Positions 31,723 to 41,905 of a stretch of DNA of 64,000 nucleotides are shown piece by piece (the first letter of the stretch is position 1; every line of letters starts with the position of its first letter). This stretch comes from Psychrobacter sp. JCM 18903 (GTDB lineage: Bacteria > Pseudomonadota > Gammaproteobacteria > Pseudomonadales > Moraxellaceae). The notes below the pieces were generated by a model. That model did not search any database and had not been told where the DNA came from. It saw only the letters and a program-made list of their open reading frames with translations. A program made the position numbers and the translations under genes. The stretch lies in assembly GCF_000586475.1 (NCBI RefSeq), contig NZ_BAWJ01000003.1:62001-126000 (forward strand). Direction: 5' to 3'.

Positions 31723-32862
31723 ATGAGTATTGAAACGACAGTGACGCGTGCCTGGCAACGTCAAGCCGCTTGGCTATGGCTATTGCTACCTATTAGTTGG
31801 TTGTACGGACTTATCACCACGCTGCGTCGTCAAGCTTATAAAGCTGGGCTGTTAGCAAGTTATCGTGCGCCTGTTCCCGTTATGGTGATCGGCAATATTA
31901 GCGTGGGCGGTAGTGGCAAAACACCATTGATTATTGCCTTGGTTGATTATCTACAAGAACGCGGAGTAAAGGTAGGGGTTGTTAGCCGTGGTTACGGTGG
32001 CGACACCAGTCAAATGCCCGCTTTGGTCGATGCCGCCAGTTTGCCCAACGTGGTAGGGGATGAGCCTTGTTTGATTGTCAATATGACAAATGCACCCATG
32101 GCAGTATGTCCTGATCGTAAGCAAGCGATTATAACCTTGTTAGCTGCCCATCCTGACTTGCAATTCATTATTGCCGACGATGGCTTGCAGCATTATGCAC
32201 TGCAACGTGACATTGAATGGATTGTGGTCGATTCAGCACGGGGCTTTGGTAATCAACAGCTCTTGCCAACAGGGTTTTTACGTGAACCCATGTCGCGGTT
32301 GCAGGGTGCAACTGTCATCTACCATGAACCACTAACAACAGATTCAGTGGACAAGAATAAAAATAATAGCAATCTGTACCGAGCCCATCGTTTGACAATG
32401 CACTTAGAAGCGGATGCTCTGCAACTCTTATGGCAACCTACTTTATCTTATTCTCAAATTGATGCGCCTACAAAGGGTTGTAGAGTGCATGCGGTGAGCG
32501 GTATTGGTTATCCGCAGCGGTTTTTTGATACTTTAAGTTCGCTAGGCTTCGATGTCGTTGGACATGCTTATCCTGATCATTATGATTTTGAGTTGGCGGA
32601 ATTGTTGCAGTATACCGAATATCCAATCGTAGTCACCAGTAAAGATGCGGTAAAAATAAGAGCGTTGCTATCGAAAGCCACTACTGATAAAGCGTTAAAT
32701 GATGAGTATCAAGAGCTGATAAACAGACTATGGGTACTGCCAGTAACCGCCGAACTCTCTGACAGCTGTTATGATAATCTGCAGCAGCAGCTAAAAAAGC
32801 TAGGTATTGATATCGCAAACGATAACAGTACCAATAATAATACTAAAGCAAATAATAGATGA
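31723..32862 (+). CDS. lpxK: Tetraacyldisaccharide 4'-kinase LpxK
   Basis: 379 residues, intact. An N-terminal membrane anchor ([20 protein letters not shown]) is followed by the ATP-binding [21 protein letters not shown] and VVSRGYGG, then the Asp-rich [19 protein letters not shown], all typical of LpxK. It phosphorylates the 4' position of the lipid A disaccharide at the inner membrane. The C-terminus has an Asn-rich tail ([14 protein letters not shown]). kdsB starts 37 bp downstream. Confidence 0.95.
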   Translation: MSIETTVTRAWQRQAAWLWLLLPISWLYGLITTLRRQAYKAGLLASYRAPVPVMVIGNISVGGSGKTPLIIALVDYLQERGVKVGVVSRGYGGDTSQMPALVDAASLPNVVGDEPCLIVNMTNAPMAVCPDRKQAIITLLAAHPDLQFIIADDGLQHYALQRDIEWIVVDSARGFGNQQLLPTGFLREPMSRLQGATVIYHEPLTTDSVDKNKNNSNLYRAHRLTMHLEADALQLLWQPTLSYSQIDAPTKGCRVHAVSGIGYPQRFFDTLSSLGFDVVGHAYPDHYDFELAELLQYTEYPIVVTSKDAVKIRALLSKATTDKALNDEYQELINRLWVLPVTAELSDSCYDNLQQQLKKLGIDIANDNSTNNNTKANNR

Positions 32863-32899
32863 TGCTTTAAACCGTATAAAAATTGCTATAGGAAACCCC

Positions 32900-33712
32900 A
32901 TGTCGTCAGTGATTATGCCCGCCAAAACTCATATTGTTATCCCTGCTCGTTTTAAGAGCACAAGGCTGCCTGGCAAGCCATTACTAGAGATACATGGTAA
33001 GCCGATGATTCTTTGGGTTGCTGAAAAGGCGCAAACAGCGCACTTCGCTGATGATATGTGTATTGCCACGGATGATGACGATATTGCCAAGATATGCATG
33101 GATGCAGGGTTTGATGTGGTGATGACCAGTAGCGAGCATGCTTCAGGCACTGACCGTTTGGCAGAAGTTGCCGCCATCAAAGGGTGGGCTGACCATGATA
33201 TCGTGGTCAACATGCAAGGCGATGAACCGTTAGTGCCACCGTTATTATTGGAGCAGGTAAAGGCGCTTTTGGTCGCAGACAGTGATAGCGTGATGGCGAC
33301 TTTGTGCGAGCCTATCGACGACTATGAGACCTTTATGCGCCCATCAGTGGTCAAGGTTGTCAGTCAACACGCTAATGACTTGCAACGTGCGATTTATTTT
33401 AGCCGAGCACCCATTCCTTGCGACCGTGATGTCGTATTGTCCGATGATGGTCATAGAAATCCACCAAAAAATGCTTATCGTCATTTAGGGTTATATGCTT
33501 ATCGCGTCCGTTTATTACAGAAGTTTGTGCATTGGCCGCAAACGCCACTTGAGACACTTGAAAGCCTAGAGCAGTTACGCGTTTTAGAAAATGGAGCGCA
33601 GATTGCTATTGCAGTTGCCGCTTGTCATCTACCTGCAGGGGTCGATACCCAAGAAGATTTAGACCGCTTAAATGCCATGAGTTTGACTGAGTTTCAGAAC
33701 CCCATTGGATAA
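32900..33712 (+). CDS. kdsB: 3-deoxy-manno-octulosonate cytidylyltransferase KdsB
   Basis: 270 residues from ATG 32900, preceded by AGGAAACCCC. The longer open frame from 32807 overlaps lpxK and lacks a site. CMP-Kdo synthetase motifs are clear: [62 protein letters not shown] and RHLGLYAYR. It activates Kdo for lipopolysaccharide core synthesis, in line with its lpxK neighbour. Confidence 0.96.
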   Translation: MSSVIMPAKTHIVIPARFKSTRLPGKPLLEIHGKPMILWVAEKAQTAHFADDMCIATDDDDIAKICMDAGFDVVMTSSEHASGTDRLAEVAAIKGWADHDIVVNMQGDEPLVPPLLLEQVKALLVADSDSVMATLCEPIDDYETFMRPSVVKVVSQHANDLQRAIYFSRAPIPCDRDVVLSDDGHRNPPKNAYRHLGLYAYRVRLLQKFVHWPQTPLETLESLEQLRVLENGAQIAIAVAACHLPAGVDTQEDLDRLNAMSLTEFQNPIG

Positions 33713-33796
33713 ATAGCCTAAGCAAAAATATTTCATCTAAAGCGTCATGAACACGCTATATCCTGAATAATCAAGCGAAGTTATAGGACGTTAGCT

Positions 33797-34933
33797 ATGA
33801 GTGATAAGACGCAAAATACAGGCACAATGGATACTACAGACCACATTTATTTCGCCGCGTTATTGCCATGGCAGCAAAATCTGTGGTCGCAATTGACCAA
33901 GCGAGTTTTGACATCACAGCAATCTTTGCCACATGCGCTATTAGCTGCTGGTATGCAAGGTATGGGCAAGCGAGCTTTTGTATGGCGTTTGGTCGCTTGG
34001 CTATTATGCCGTGAGCGTGATAGTCATCCCACAGAGGCTTGCGGCGCGTGCGAAAGTTGCCAATGGCTAAGGTCTGGCACGCATCCAAGCTTACAGGTAT
34101 TGCCACTGATCAGTATGCCAATCAGTGCAGACAATGCTGATAATAAAGAGAAATTAAGTAACGCTGCAAAGGATAAAAAATCATCCAAAACAGCCAATAA
34201 CAGTGCTCTTAAGATTAAAGTGGATGATATCCGCAACTTGCAGCCTTTTATCTACCAAGGTGGTCAAGGGATGCGTATCTGTGTGTTAGACCATGCAGAG
34301 CAAATGACAATTGCCGCGGCCAATGCGCTACTCAAAACCTTAGAAGAACCACAAGCTAAAGTCCATTTATTTTTGATCAGCGATACTCCCGCACAATTAC
34401 TGCCCACCATTAAAAGTCGGGTGCAGCAGTTGCCATTACAGACCATTCAGCCTGTGATCGCCATTGACTATGTGACACAGGCACTTGGCTCTACGGTCAA
34501 TCGTGAAGCGGTCGGAACGGCTGCGATTGAGCAGCTTATTCAATTGGCAAATGGCGCACCTTTGGCAGCGATAGCCATGGCACAAGCGCCATGGTATAGC
34601 AAACGTGCGCTATGGTTGACGACGTGGCAGGCATTGCGTAGTGGTAAACGTAGTAGTGTGGCAGCCAGTGACTATTGGCAAAACCAACTGAGTATCACGG
34701 AATTTATTCAGCTGTCTGAGCTAATGCTACTTGATATGCGCCGTATTTGCTTAGGGCTTAATGAGCTTCAAAAAGACGTCAATCTATCCGCTGCCTTAGA
34801 AAAATATCCACCTGATAATAATGGTCTAGCACTTTTTTCTAATAGCTTACAGCAGACAAAAATCGCTCTGCAACAAAATGTGCAAGAAAAATTTGCCTAT
34901 GATAAGCTAATGCAAGAATTGGCTTGTTTATAA
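33797..34933 (+). CDS. holB: DNA polymerase III delta' subunit
   Basis: 378 residues, intact. Motifs of the clamp-loader delta' subunit are HALLAAGMQGMGKRAFVWRL (degenerate P-loop), the zinc-binding CRERDS..EACGACESCQW, VRIC/MRICVLDHAEQMTIAAANALLKTLEEP and SDTPAQLLPTIKSRVQQLPL. An insert of about 30 Asn/Lys/Ala-rich residues follows the zinc module. It is followed after 55 bp by pilZ, as in Pseudomonas and Xanthomonas. Confidence 0.94.
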   Translation: MSDKTQNTGTMDTTDHIYFAALLPWQQNLWSQLTKRVLTSQQSLPHALLAAGMQGMGKRAFVWRLVAWLLCRERDSHPTEACGACESCQWLRSGTHPSLQVLPLISMPISADNADNKEKLSNAAKDKKSSKTANNSALKIKVDDIRNLQPFIYQGGQGMRICVLDHAEQMTIAAANALLKTLEEPQAKVHLFLISDTPAQLLPTIKSRVQQLPLQTIQPVIAIDYVTQALGSTVNREAVGTAAIEQLIQLANGAPLAAIAMAQAPWYSKRALWLTTWQALRSGKRSSVAASDYWQNQLSITEFIQLSELMLLDMRRICLGLNELQKDVNLSAALEKYPPDNNGLALFSNSLQQTKIALQQNVQEKFAYDKLMQELACL

Positions 34934-34988
34934 GAAAATCTGCCTCAATAGCAAATAAAAATACCAAACTTAATGAAGGAAGCTGACT

Positions 34989-35336
34989 ATGGCCATGCCA
35001 GGACGCGGCGGGATATTAACCTGCCACATTGAAAATATCGAAATGTTATATGCCAGCTATTTGTCCTTTGTCAGTAATGGCGCATTATTTGTGCCATCCA
35101 ATGACGCTCAGCAGCTAGGTAACGAGGTATTTATCGCCATCACTTTACCCAATTCTAGCGAGCGTTTACCTATGAATGGCAAAGTGGTTTGGATTAACGC
35201 CAAAACGCAAGGTGGCCGACCGGCAGGTTTTGCGGTACAGATTGGAACTGATATTGCAGGTCAAAGAATTAAAAACGAAGTTGAGCGATTATTGGCGGGT
35301 AAAATAGATGGTTTGCAGTCCACGTATACTATGTAA
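34989..35336 (+). CDS. pilZ: Type IV pilus assembly protein PilZ
   Basis: 115 residues. PilZ-domain beta-barrel with NGALFVPSNDAQQLGNEVFIAITLPN, MNGKVVWINAKTQGGRPAGFAVQIG. The N-terminal RxxxR c-di-GMP motif is absent, as in canonical PilZ, which works through PilB and FimX rather than binding c-di-GMP itself. The holB-pilZ order supports the call. GGAAG precedes the ATG. Confidence 0.92.
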   Translation: MAMPGRGGILTCHIENIEMLYASYLSFVSNGALFVPSNDAQQLGNEVFIAITLPNSSERLPMNGKVVWINAKTQGGRPAGFAVQIGTDIAGQRIKNEVERLLAGKIDGLQSTYTM

Positions 35337-35398
35337 TTATTCATTGTACTTGTAATGGTTTTGATAAGTATTAGACGACTATTATTAAATAAACAGTA

Positions 35399-35438
35399 TA
35401 AAAAAGCCACCTTATATATCGATAAGGCGGCTTTTTAT
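35399..35438. terminator. Bidirectional terminator after pilZ
   Basis: The stem aaaaagccaccttat / ataaggcggcttttt has one mismatch, a short loop and A/T tracts on both sides. It lies just before the MITE-like copy. Confidence 0.88.
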
Positions 35439-35449
35439 GAGCATAAGAC

Positions 35450-35614
35450 TAGGGCGTGTCTTCATTTTAAAAATGGTAATAAAAATTGCCGTCAAACAAT
35501 AAAGGCAATGCAAATAATATCGAGATATCAATAAGCTGTTTGACGATGTTTGGCAAAATGCAGCCATTTTTAGCCAATTTAGAGGACAATCGATTGAACT
35601 GAGGACACAGCCTA
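35450..35614 (+). mobile_element. MITE-like foldback element, copy A (165 bp)
   Basis: It begins tagggcgtgtcttcatttt and ends actgaggacacagccta, imperfect terminal inverted repeats. The interior matches copies B (45446-45619) and C (49513-49685, reversed): aatggtaataaaaattgc, cgtcaaac, ataatatcgagatat, ctgtttgacgatgtttggcaaaat, ccatttttagcc. It has no ORF. It lies between the convergent pilZ and ppk2 genes. Internal arms (ttgccgtcaaac and gtttggcaaaa) are also complementary, so the whole unit can fold into a long hairpin. It is the shortest and most diverged of the three copies. Confidence 0.8.
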
Positions 35615-35633
35615 ATTAAAGCCACCATATCTT

Positions 35634-36647
35634 TTAATAGCGCGGTGGCACATACATATCATCTGGAATAGGCTCACGGTAGTATTCGTCATCACGTTTA
35701 CGATCGGGTAATTCTACCTCATCACGTGGCACTTCCTTATAAGGAATTTGTTCGAGTAGATGAGCAATACAGTTTAGCCTTGCGCGTTTTTTATTGTTAC
35801 CTTCAACCACCCACCAAGGTGCCTCAGGAATATGCGTTCGCTCAAACATGGTTTCTTTAGCCTTGGTATAGTCTTCCCAACGGCGGCGTGACTGTAAGTC
35901 CATGGCTGAGAGCTTCCATTGCTTGAGCGGGTCATGAATACGGCTCATAAAGCGTGAATGCTGCTCATCATCAGTGATCGAAAACCAATACTTCACCAAG
36001 CGAATACCTGAGCGTACTAGCATACGTTCAAACTCAGGCACCGACTGAAAAAATTCTTCATACTGTGCATCGGTACAAAAACCCATCACACGCTCAACCC
36101 CCACACGGTTATACCAACTGCGGTCAAACAGAACAATTTCACCAGCAGCAGGCAAGTGGGCGACATAACGCTGAAAATACCATTGTGATTGCTCACGTTC
36201 TGTCGGTGCAGGTAGGGCAGCCACTCGACACACACGAGGGTTTAAGCGCTGCGTGATACGCTTGATAGCGCCACCTTTACCCGCTGAGTCACGACCCTCA
36301 AATATGACGACGATACGCTCACCGCGATCAACGACCCAGTCTTGCAACTTAATAAGCTCGCGCTGTAGCCTTACCAACTCTTGAAAGTACATACGCCGAT
36401 CAAGTCTTTCTTGCTCACTCATTTCGCGCCCATCAAAACGAAAATCACGCACATAATCATCTATCTCGTTTTCTAGCTCTTCATCATAAGTATCGATGAG
36501 GTCTTCGTGCATTTTACGCCGCAACTGATCATTAAAAACCTCCTTATCCATACGCTCGATAAAACTGTGTTGCTCAGGTGAGCTAAGTTCCTGACGCTCT
36601 TGTGGCGTGAGGGATTTGGGATTGATGGACGAAGGTATCTTACCCAT
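35634..36647 (-). CDS. ppk2: Polyphosphate kinase 2
   Basis: 337 residues, intact. PPK2 signature: Walker A VIFEGRDSAGKGGAIKRI, the lid region RVAALPAPTEREQSQWYFQRY, Walker B EIVLFDRSWYNRVGVERVMGFC, and the family tail IRLVKYWFSITDDEQ..RF..R..DPLKQWKLS. PPK2 transfers phosphate between polyphosphate and nucleoside phosphates. The GDP or ADP preference cannot be read here. The N-terminal 80 residues are charged and helical. The gene is convergent with pilZ, with copy A of the repeat between them. Confidence 0.93.
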   Translation of the reverse strand: MGKIPSSINPKSLTPQERQELSSPEQHSFIERMDKEVFNDQLRRKMHEDLIDTYDEELENEIDDYVRDFRFDGREMSEQERLDRRMYFQELVRLQRELIKLQDWVVDRGERIVVIFEGRDSAGKGGAIKRITQRLNPRVCRVAALPAPTEREQSQWYFQRYVAHLPAAGEIVLFDRSWYNRVGVERVMGFCTDAQYEEFFQSVPEFERMLVRSGIRLVKYWFSITDDEQHSRFMSRIHDPLKQWKLSAMDLQSRRRWEDYTKAKETMFERTHIPEAPWWVVEGNNKKRARLNCIAHLLEQIPYKEVPRDEVELPDRKRDDEYYREPIPDDMYVPPRY

Positions 36648-36795
36648 AAAAAACTCCTAATCAGTGTTGTTATGATTTTTATTGGTTATCCTCTTACTTT
36701 AGCATAACTACCGATAGAGCTATGCGTTGGCTACGTTTCATTATTGTGTTGTTAGCAAGACCTTGACTATCATCCAGTTTTGAGTAGTGAATGGG

Positions 36796-36842
36796 CATAA
36801 AAAAGCACCCTCTAATCCATCGATTAAAGAGTGCTTTAAAGT
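36796..36842 (-). terminator. Terminator after the thiolase gene
   Basis: Read on the minus strand, agcactctttaatc / gattagagggtgct form a long stem with a short loop, followed by TTTTTT, about 55 bases past the thiolase stop. Confidence 0.8.
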
Positions 36843-36895
36843 ATTCATGCTAACTATTGACTGATAATACCAATCAAATAATAGCAGTCAAAGAG

Positions 36896-38472
36896 TTATT
36901 TCTCTAAGATACAAGTCACGCCCTGACCACCAGCTGCACAGATAGAGATTAGTGCACGACCTGAGCCTTTTTGATCCAATAGCTTCGCTGCAGTGGCTAG
37001 GATACGACCACCCGTTGCGGCAAATGGATGACCCGCAGCTAACGACGAGCCATTAACGTTTAGCTTGCTACGATCGATAGAGCCTAGTGGTGCATCTAGT
37101 CCTAGACGCTCTTCACAGAATTTTTCATCTTCCCAAGCAGCTAGTGTTGATAACACTTGTGATGCAAAGGCTTCATGGATTTCATAAAAATCGAAATCTT
37201 GTAGTGTTAGACCTGCACGCTCAAGCATACGCGGTACGGCATAAGCAGGTGCCATTAATAGGCCTTCTGTGGTGCCAGATTTACCAATGAAATCAACGGC
37301 GGCCGTTTCTTGATGAACGATATAAGCCAATGGCTTAAGACCACGCTCTTTTGCCCACTCATCGGTTCCCAATAGGACACAAGAGGCACCATCCGTTAAT
37401 GGGGTAGAGTTGGCTGCTGTCATCGTTGGGTTGGCGTTCTTCTTACCAAACACAGGCTTTAATTTAGCCAGTTTTTCCAAAGTAGTATCAGGGCGCAAGT
37501 TGTTATCGCGCGTCAGACCTTTGTATGGAGTGATTAGGTCATCAAAGAATCCTTCATCATAAGCGCGCGCTAGGTTTTGATGACTGTTAAAAGCAAGCTC
37601 ATCTTGTGCTTCGCGGCTGATGTTCCACTCAAGTGTGGTGATGGCTTGATGGTCGCCCATTGATAGACCAGTGCGTGGTTCACCGTTTTGTGGCGAATCG
37701 ATTAAGTCTTTTGGATTTAGACCCATTAGTGCTTTTAGACGTTGTTTGTTGTCTTTAGCCACGCCCAGTTTGATCAGTACTTTACGTAGACCATCACCAA
37801 TCGCGATCGGTGCATCAGAGGTCGTATCTACGCCGCCAGTAATCGCTGAATCGATAAGACCCAGTGCGATTTTATTGGCAGAAGCAAAAGTCGCTTGCAA
37901 GCCAGTACCGCAAGCTTGTGAGATATCGTAAGTTGGCGTATGTGGGTTGAGCGCTGTGTTAAGCGTGGCCTCGCGAGTTAGGTTGATGTCACGGCTTAGT
38001 TTCATGACGGCACCAGACACCACTTCACCCAACACTTCGTCTTGTAGATTATAGCGTTCAATCAAGCCATCTAATGCAGCTGTCAACATGTCGGTGTTGC
38101 TAACGTCAGCGTATGAACGTTCGAGCGTGCAAACGGAATACGGTTGCCACCTAGGATAGCCACTCGATTTTGACCAGCAACGGCTTTGGTTTTGCTGGTT
38201 TTTTTGGCAGCAGATGCTGGCTTTTTCGTAGTAGAAGCTGGTGATTTATCATTCGCTTCTGTGGTGCTAGAAGACTCTTTATTACTAGAAGACTCTTTAT
38301 TACTAGAAGACTCTTTATTAGACGTGTCTGTAGCTGTCGTGCTTTTAGCTTTTTTAACAGCCGTTTCTGTTTTGGCGCTGTCTGATTTATTATCAGTAGA
38401 TTTTGACGCACTGGCTTTTACCACTGTGCTTTCAACAACAGGGCTATCAGGGTGATTGTTTTTATTACTCAT
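36896..38472 (-). CDS. Acetyl-CoA C-acyltransferase (thiolase) with low-complexity N-terminal extension (one frameshift)
   Basis: About 525 residues from ATG 38472, which has AAGGA upstream. One G appears lost near 38125 (gaacgttcat). The corrected sequence reads IPFARSNGSYADVSNTDMLTAAL. Thiolase residues: nucleophile Cys in ISQACGTGLQA, the His in YEIHEAFASQ, GHPFAATGGR, and the second Cys in ISICAAGGQG. The first 95 residues or so are Ser/Lys/Thr/Ala-rich (KKAKSTTATDTSNKE, SAAKKTSKTKAV) and include three KESSSN repeats encoded by an 18-bp tandem repeat. This makes it some 90 residues longer than usual thiolases. It is divergent from the long FabG gene; a fatty-acid beta-oxidation or chain-exchange role is inferred. 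Confidence 0.9.
38267..38320. repeat. 18-bp in-frame tandem repeat, three perfect copies
   Basis: The unit ctagaagactctttatta occurs at 38267-38284, 38285-38302 and 38303-38320. It lies inside the thiolase gene, where it encodes a six-residue Ser/Lys/Glu/Asn repeat. It keeps the frame, so copy number can change without breaking the gene. Confidence 0.93.
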
Positions 38473-39052
38473 AATATTATCCTTAAAAAATATGGGCAGA
38501 AGAAAAGAGGGTAACAATAGTAAAACTAATGATAATAAAAATGATTACATTAAAAAATTCAATAATCGAAAATAAACAAGAAGCAAATATTATCACTTAT
38601 TACGCAGCATAACTGTTTATGATAAGACGTTTTTACGACCTTACTGTATATCTTTGGCAAACTATGTGACGCTTATCTAAGGTCGGTATCAGCTTTGAAA
38701 GACATCAATATGACTTTCGTAGACTGGCTAGTATCGATTATTGGCATTGCATAACGATAGATTTGATAATATATTGTTATCGATAATTGCATTTGCTATA
38801 ACTTATAGGTCTGATTTTAGCACAATGTGGTGATTTTTAAATCCAGAAAAAGTGACCGTCTTGTATACTGAGTTGTTTACAGATTGTTGTAGACATTATC
38901 GGTTTTTGGACTTGTTTAAGATGGCAGTGTATAGTTAGGCCAGCTTTAGACTCATTTACTAAATATCAATAATTATGAGGTTATTGAGTCTATATAATAG
39001 GCACATTACATTTATTACTATTATTCTAACCGTTCGTTATAGGGATTATATT
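38473..39052. other. Divergent promoter region, thiolase / FabG
   Basis: About 580 AT-rich bases between two divergent lipid genes. There is no convincing ORF and no clear operator that I can name. An open frame exists from 38975 into FabG but lacks a ribosome site. Promoters for both genes must be here. Confidence 0.55.
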
Positions 39053-40451
39053 ATGTCAGACCGTTATGGTGATTTTGTTCAGTCTTCTATTGGCAAAAAA
39101 GTGGCCAAAAATTTGGGTTTACCGTTACCTGTTACTCTTGATCGCTTCGAAAGCGGTGAGCCTTTAGTACGTGGTAGCGTATTGGTTGGTCGTGCTAATG
39201 GCGATGATAAAAGCGTCAGTGAGTCTGTTGCGCGAATTTTGTCAGACGTACATGCTGATGTTTATGTAAACAGCAGTGATGATATCAAAGATGCCCTTGC
39301 TGATGCAGGCGTTGAAGCAAAAGCCAATACGGGCGGCGATGATAAATTTAAAGTTTTATTGTTTGATGCCAGCAATATTAGCAATGCCGATCAATTAAAA
39401 GAAGTGTATGAGTTCTTCCATACTGTGGCTCGTCGTGTAGAAAAGTCTGGTCGCGTCATTATTATTGGTCGCCCACCAGAGAATATCACTGACATTGATA
39501 CAGCTTTGGCTCAGCGTGCGCTTGAAGGCTTTGTAAAGTCTGTCGGTAAAGAGTTCAAACGCGGTATTACTGCACAGCTTATTTATGTGGAAGACGGCGC
39601 AGAGCAAAATCTAGATTCGACTTTACGCTTTTTCACCTCAGCTCGTTCAGCTTATGTCTCAGGACAAGTCGTACGCGTTAGTAAGGGTAGCAATGTTGAT
39701 GTCGATTGGACACAGCCTCTTGGCGGTAAAACCATGCTGGTAACTGGCGCAAGCCGCGGTATTGGTGAAGCAATTGCTCGCGTTTTGGCTCGTGAAGGCG
39801 CTCACGTTATCTGCTCGATGTACCGCAGCAGCAAGCAGACCTACAAAAAGTCGCTAGCGAAATTAGTGGCTCAGTATTGACCGTCGATATCACCAGTGAT
39901 GACGCTGGCAAACAAATCACCGAAGCCGCACAAAAGCGTGGCGGATTAGATTCAATCATCCATAATGCTGGCGTCACTCGTGATAAGACTTTGGCAAACA
40001 TGGACGAGAAAAAGTGGGACATGGTTATCGATATTAACCTAGGTAGTATTGCTAGGCTGAACCGCTATTTGCTAGACAACGATGTATTAAAAGATAATGC
40101 ACGTATCGTTTGTGTGTCATCGATTTCAGGTATCGCTGGCAACTTGGGTCAAACCAACTATGCCACCTCTAAAGCAGGGGTGATTGGTTTGGTTAATGCC
40201 ACTGCCAAGCAGTTAGAAGACAACGCCAAAGGCATGACGATCAACGCTGTTGCTCCAGGTTTATTGAAACGCAAATGACCGAAGCCATTCCATTTGCTAT
40301 TCGTGAAGCGGGTCGCCGTATGAACTCTATGAGCCAAGGCGGCTTGCCAGTAGACGTGGCTGAGACCATCGCATGGTTTGCATCACCTGCTTCTGGTGGC
40401 TTAAATGGCAACATCGTTCGCGTTTGTGGTCAAAGCTTATTGGGTGCTTAA
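39053..40451 (+). CDS. fabG: Long-form 3-oxoacyl-ACP reductase, FabG4-like (two frameshifts)
   Basis: About 466 residues from ATG 39053, with AGGGA upstream. The first 210 residues are a degenerate Rossmann-like domain ([44 protein letters not shown]) as in high-molecular-weight FabG. The second half is an active SDR: cofactor motif [23 protein letters not shown], then the catalytic Ser in [10 protein letters not shown] and Tyr/Lys in NYATSKAGV. Bases are lost near 39814 (ctgctcgatg, corrected to [12 protein letters not shown]) and near 40262 (ggtttattg, corrected to [16 protein letters not shown]). It is divergent from the thiolase and followed by MaoC, the same three activities as mycobacterial FadA2-FabG4-HtdX. 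Confidence 0.9.
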
Positions 40452-40582
40452 TATCACTTTATAAGTAAGTGTCAATTATAAGTAAGTATAAATGATGATT
40501 TATATAATGGTAAATACCTGATATTAATCATTATTTTTAATTTTCCTCACATATGCTTACGAAAAAATTGCTCATAAATCGT

Positions 40583-40612
40583 AATAAAGCTGCCCAAGGG
40601 TGGCTTTTTTAT
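40583..40612 (+). terminator. Terminator after fabG
   Basis: aaagctgccc and gggtggctttttt form a stem of about eight pairs with a tiny loop, followed by T6. It lies 130 bases after the fabG stop, which suggests MaoC has its own promoter. Confidence 0.7.
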
Positions 40613-40811
40613 GATAAAAACACAGAGAACCAGTAGCCAAATTGTTTTTTGCTGTGAGAGTTGCTTACATTGTCTAAAACCACGCCTATGAATTGTGCCT
40701 AATTTAGGCATAATACTGGTGGCATTGCTCAATGATAGGCTGTAACCAATAATGTCATAGCATCTTTAGATACACCAAGAAAATTTGCTCAAGCCCCACT
40801 TAGGATTTATT

Positions 40812-41729
40812 ATGTCAGACAAACATTATGATGCGTTGCCGAAAGCGCATACGACCTATGCCAATATCGTTAAAAGTTTATTGCCTATTGGTAATAACGG
40901 CAAAATCAGTAAAGACCAATTGCCGCAAGCGACTTACTATGTGGACGATTTGCACATTGACCAAAGTAACTTAAACGATTATCGTAAAATTTGTGGTTTT
41001 ACAGATAATGGCAAAGTACCCATTACTTACTTCTCAGTGCTGTCTCAGACGCTGCAAATGAATATGATGGTCAAAGAGCCATTTCCATTTGCTATGTTAG
41101 GTCTAGTGCACGTCGATAATAGTGTGACTCAGTATCGTCCTATCGGTGAGCGTGAAACGGTTGCTATGTCAGTCACCTTTGATAATTTGCGTGACCATGC
41201 TCAGGGTCAGCAGTTTGATTTTGTGACGACGGTCAAGTCAGAAGATAAGGTGATTTGGGAAGGTACTTCGACGTATCTATCACGTAGCAAAAAACCAATC
41301 AGCAGCAAAGACAAAAAAAGCACTCCACGTCCAATAACGGTCAAGCCATCAGTCAATCCAGAAGGCGTGCATAGTATCTTTGAAGTGCCAGAAGATATCG
41401 GTCGTCGTTATGCTTTTGTTTCAGGTGACTTTAACCTCATTCATCTCCATCCATTATCTGCGCGTGCGTTTGGCTTTCCTAAAGCGATTGCTCACGGCAT
41501 GTGGTCAAAGGCCAAATGCCTTGCTATGATGGACGAGTTGCCGGATGCTTGTACGGTTGATGTGTCATTTAAACTGCCTATCTTTTTGCCAGCCGAAGTA
41601 GAGCTTATCGCTGATCCAGTGGCTGCACTTGAAGACACAGACGCTACCTGTGAGTTTGGCTTATTTAGTTCTAAAAATGACAAGCCCCATTTGGCAGGTA
41701 CGGTTAAATTACAGAGTGGCCATGAGTAA
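40812..41729 (+). CDS. MaoC family (R)-hydratase
   Basis: 305 residues from ATG 40812, preceded by AGGA. The C-terminal half is a MaoC hot-dog domain with the hydratase 2 motif FVSGDFNLIHLHPLSARAFGFPKAIAHGMW, containing the catalytic Asp and His. The N-terminal half is a second, degenerate hot-dog. The size and double-domain layout fit HtdX-like (R)-3-hydroxyacyl dehydratases. It follows fabG on the same strand after about 360 bases containing a terminator. Together with the thiolase and FabG it could complete a C2 elongation or shortening cycle. That is inference. Confidence 0.88.
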   Translation: MSDKHYDALPKAHTTYANIVKSLLPIGNNGKISKDQLPQATYYVDDLHIDQSNLNDYRKICGFTDNGKVPITYFSVLSQTLQMNMMVKEPFPFAMLGLVHVDNSVTQYRPIGERETVAMSVTFDNLRDHAQGQQFDFVTTVKSEDKVIWEGTSTYLSRSKKPISSKDKKSTPRPITVKPSVNPEGVHSIFEVPEDIGRRYAFVSGDFNLIHLHPLSARAFGFPKAIAHGMWSKAKCLAMMDELPDACTVDVSFKLPIFLPAEVELIADPVAALEDTDATCEFGLFSSKNDKPHLAGTVKLQSGHE

Positions 41730-41905
41730 AAGCCAGTAGAACGACTGTCATTCAACTAAAAAATATCCCAATATGGTCGATTCTTGATAGAAAAGTGATA
41801 GCGTTAACCTCGCTTGAAGTATTGCTTATACATCGACACGCGGTTGCTTTGTACTTATTTTAACTGGAATTGATCATAGTAAATATAACGAACAAATTTA
41901 TAATT

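Noticed and set aside
38186-38455. Plus-strand open frame opposite the thiolase N-terminus, encoding a Leu/Asp/Ser-rich repeat
   Set aside because: It is the antisense of the low-complexity repeat, has no ribosome site, and its repetitive product follows from the coding strand.
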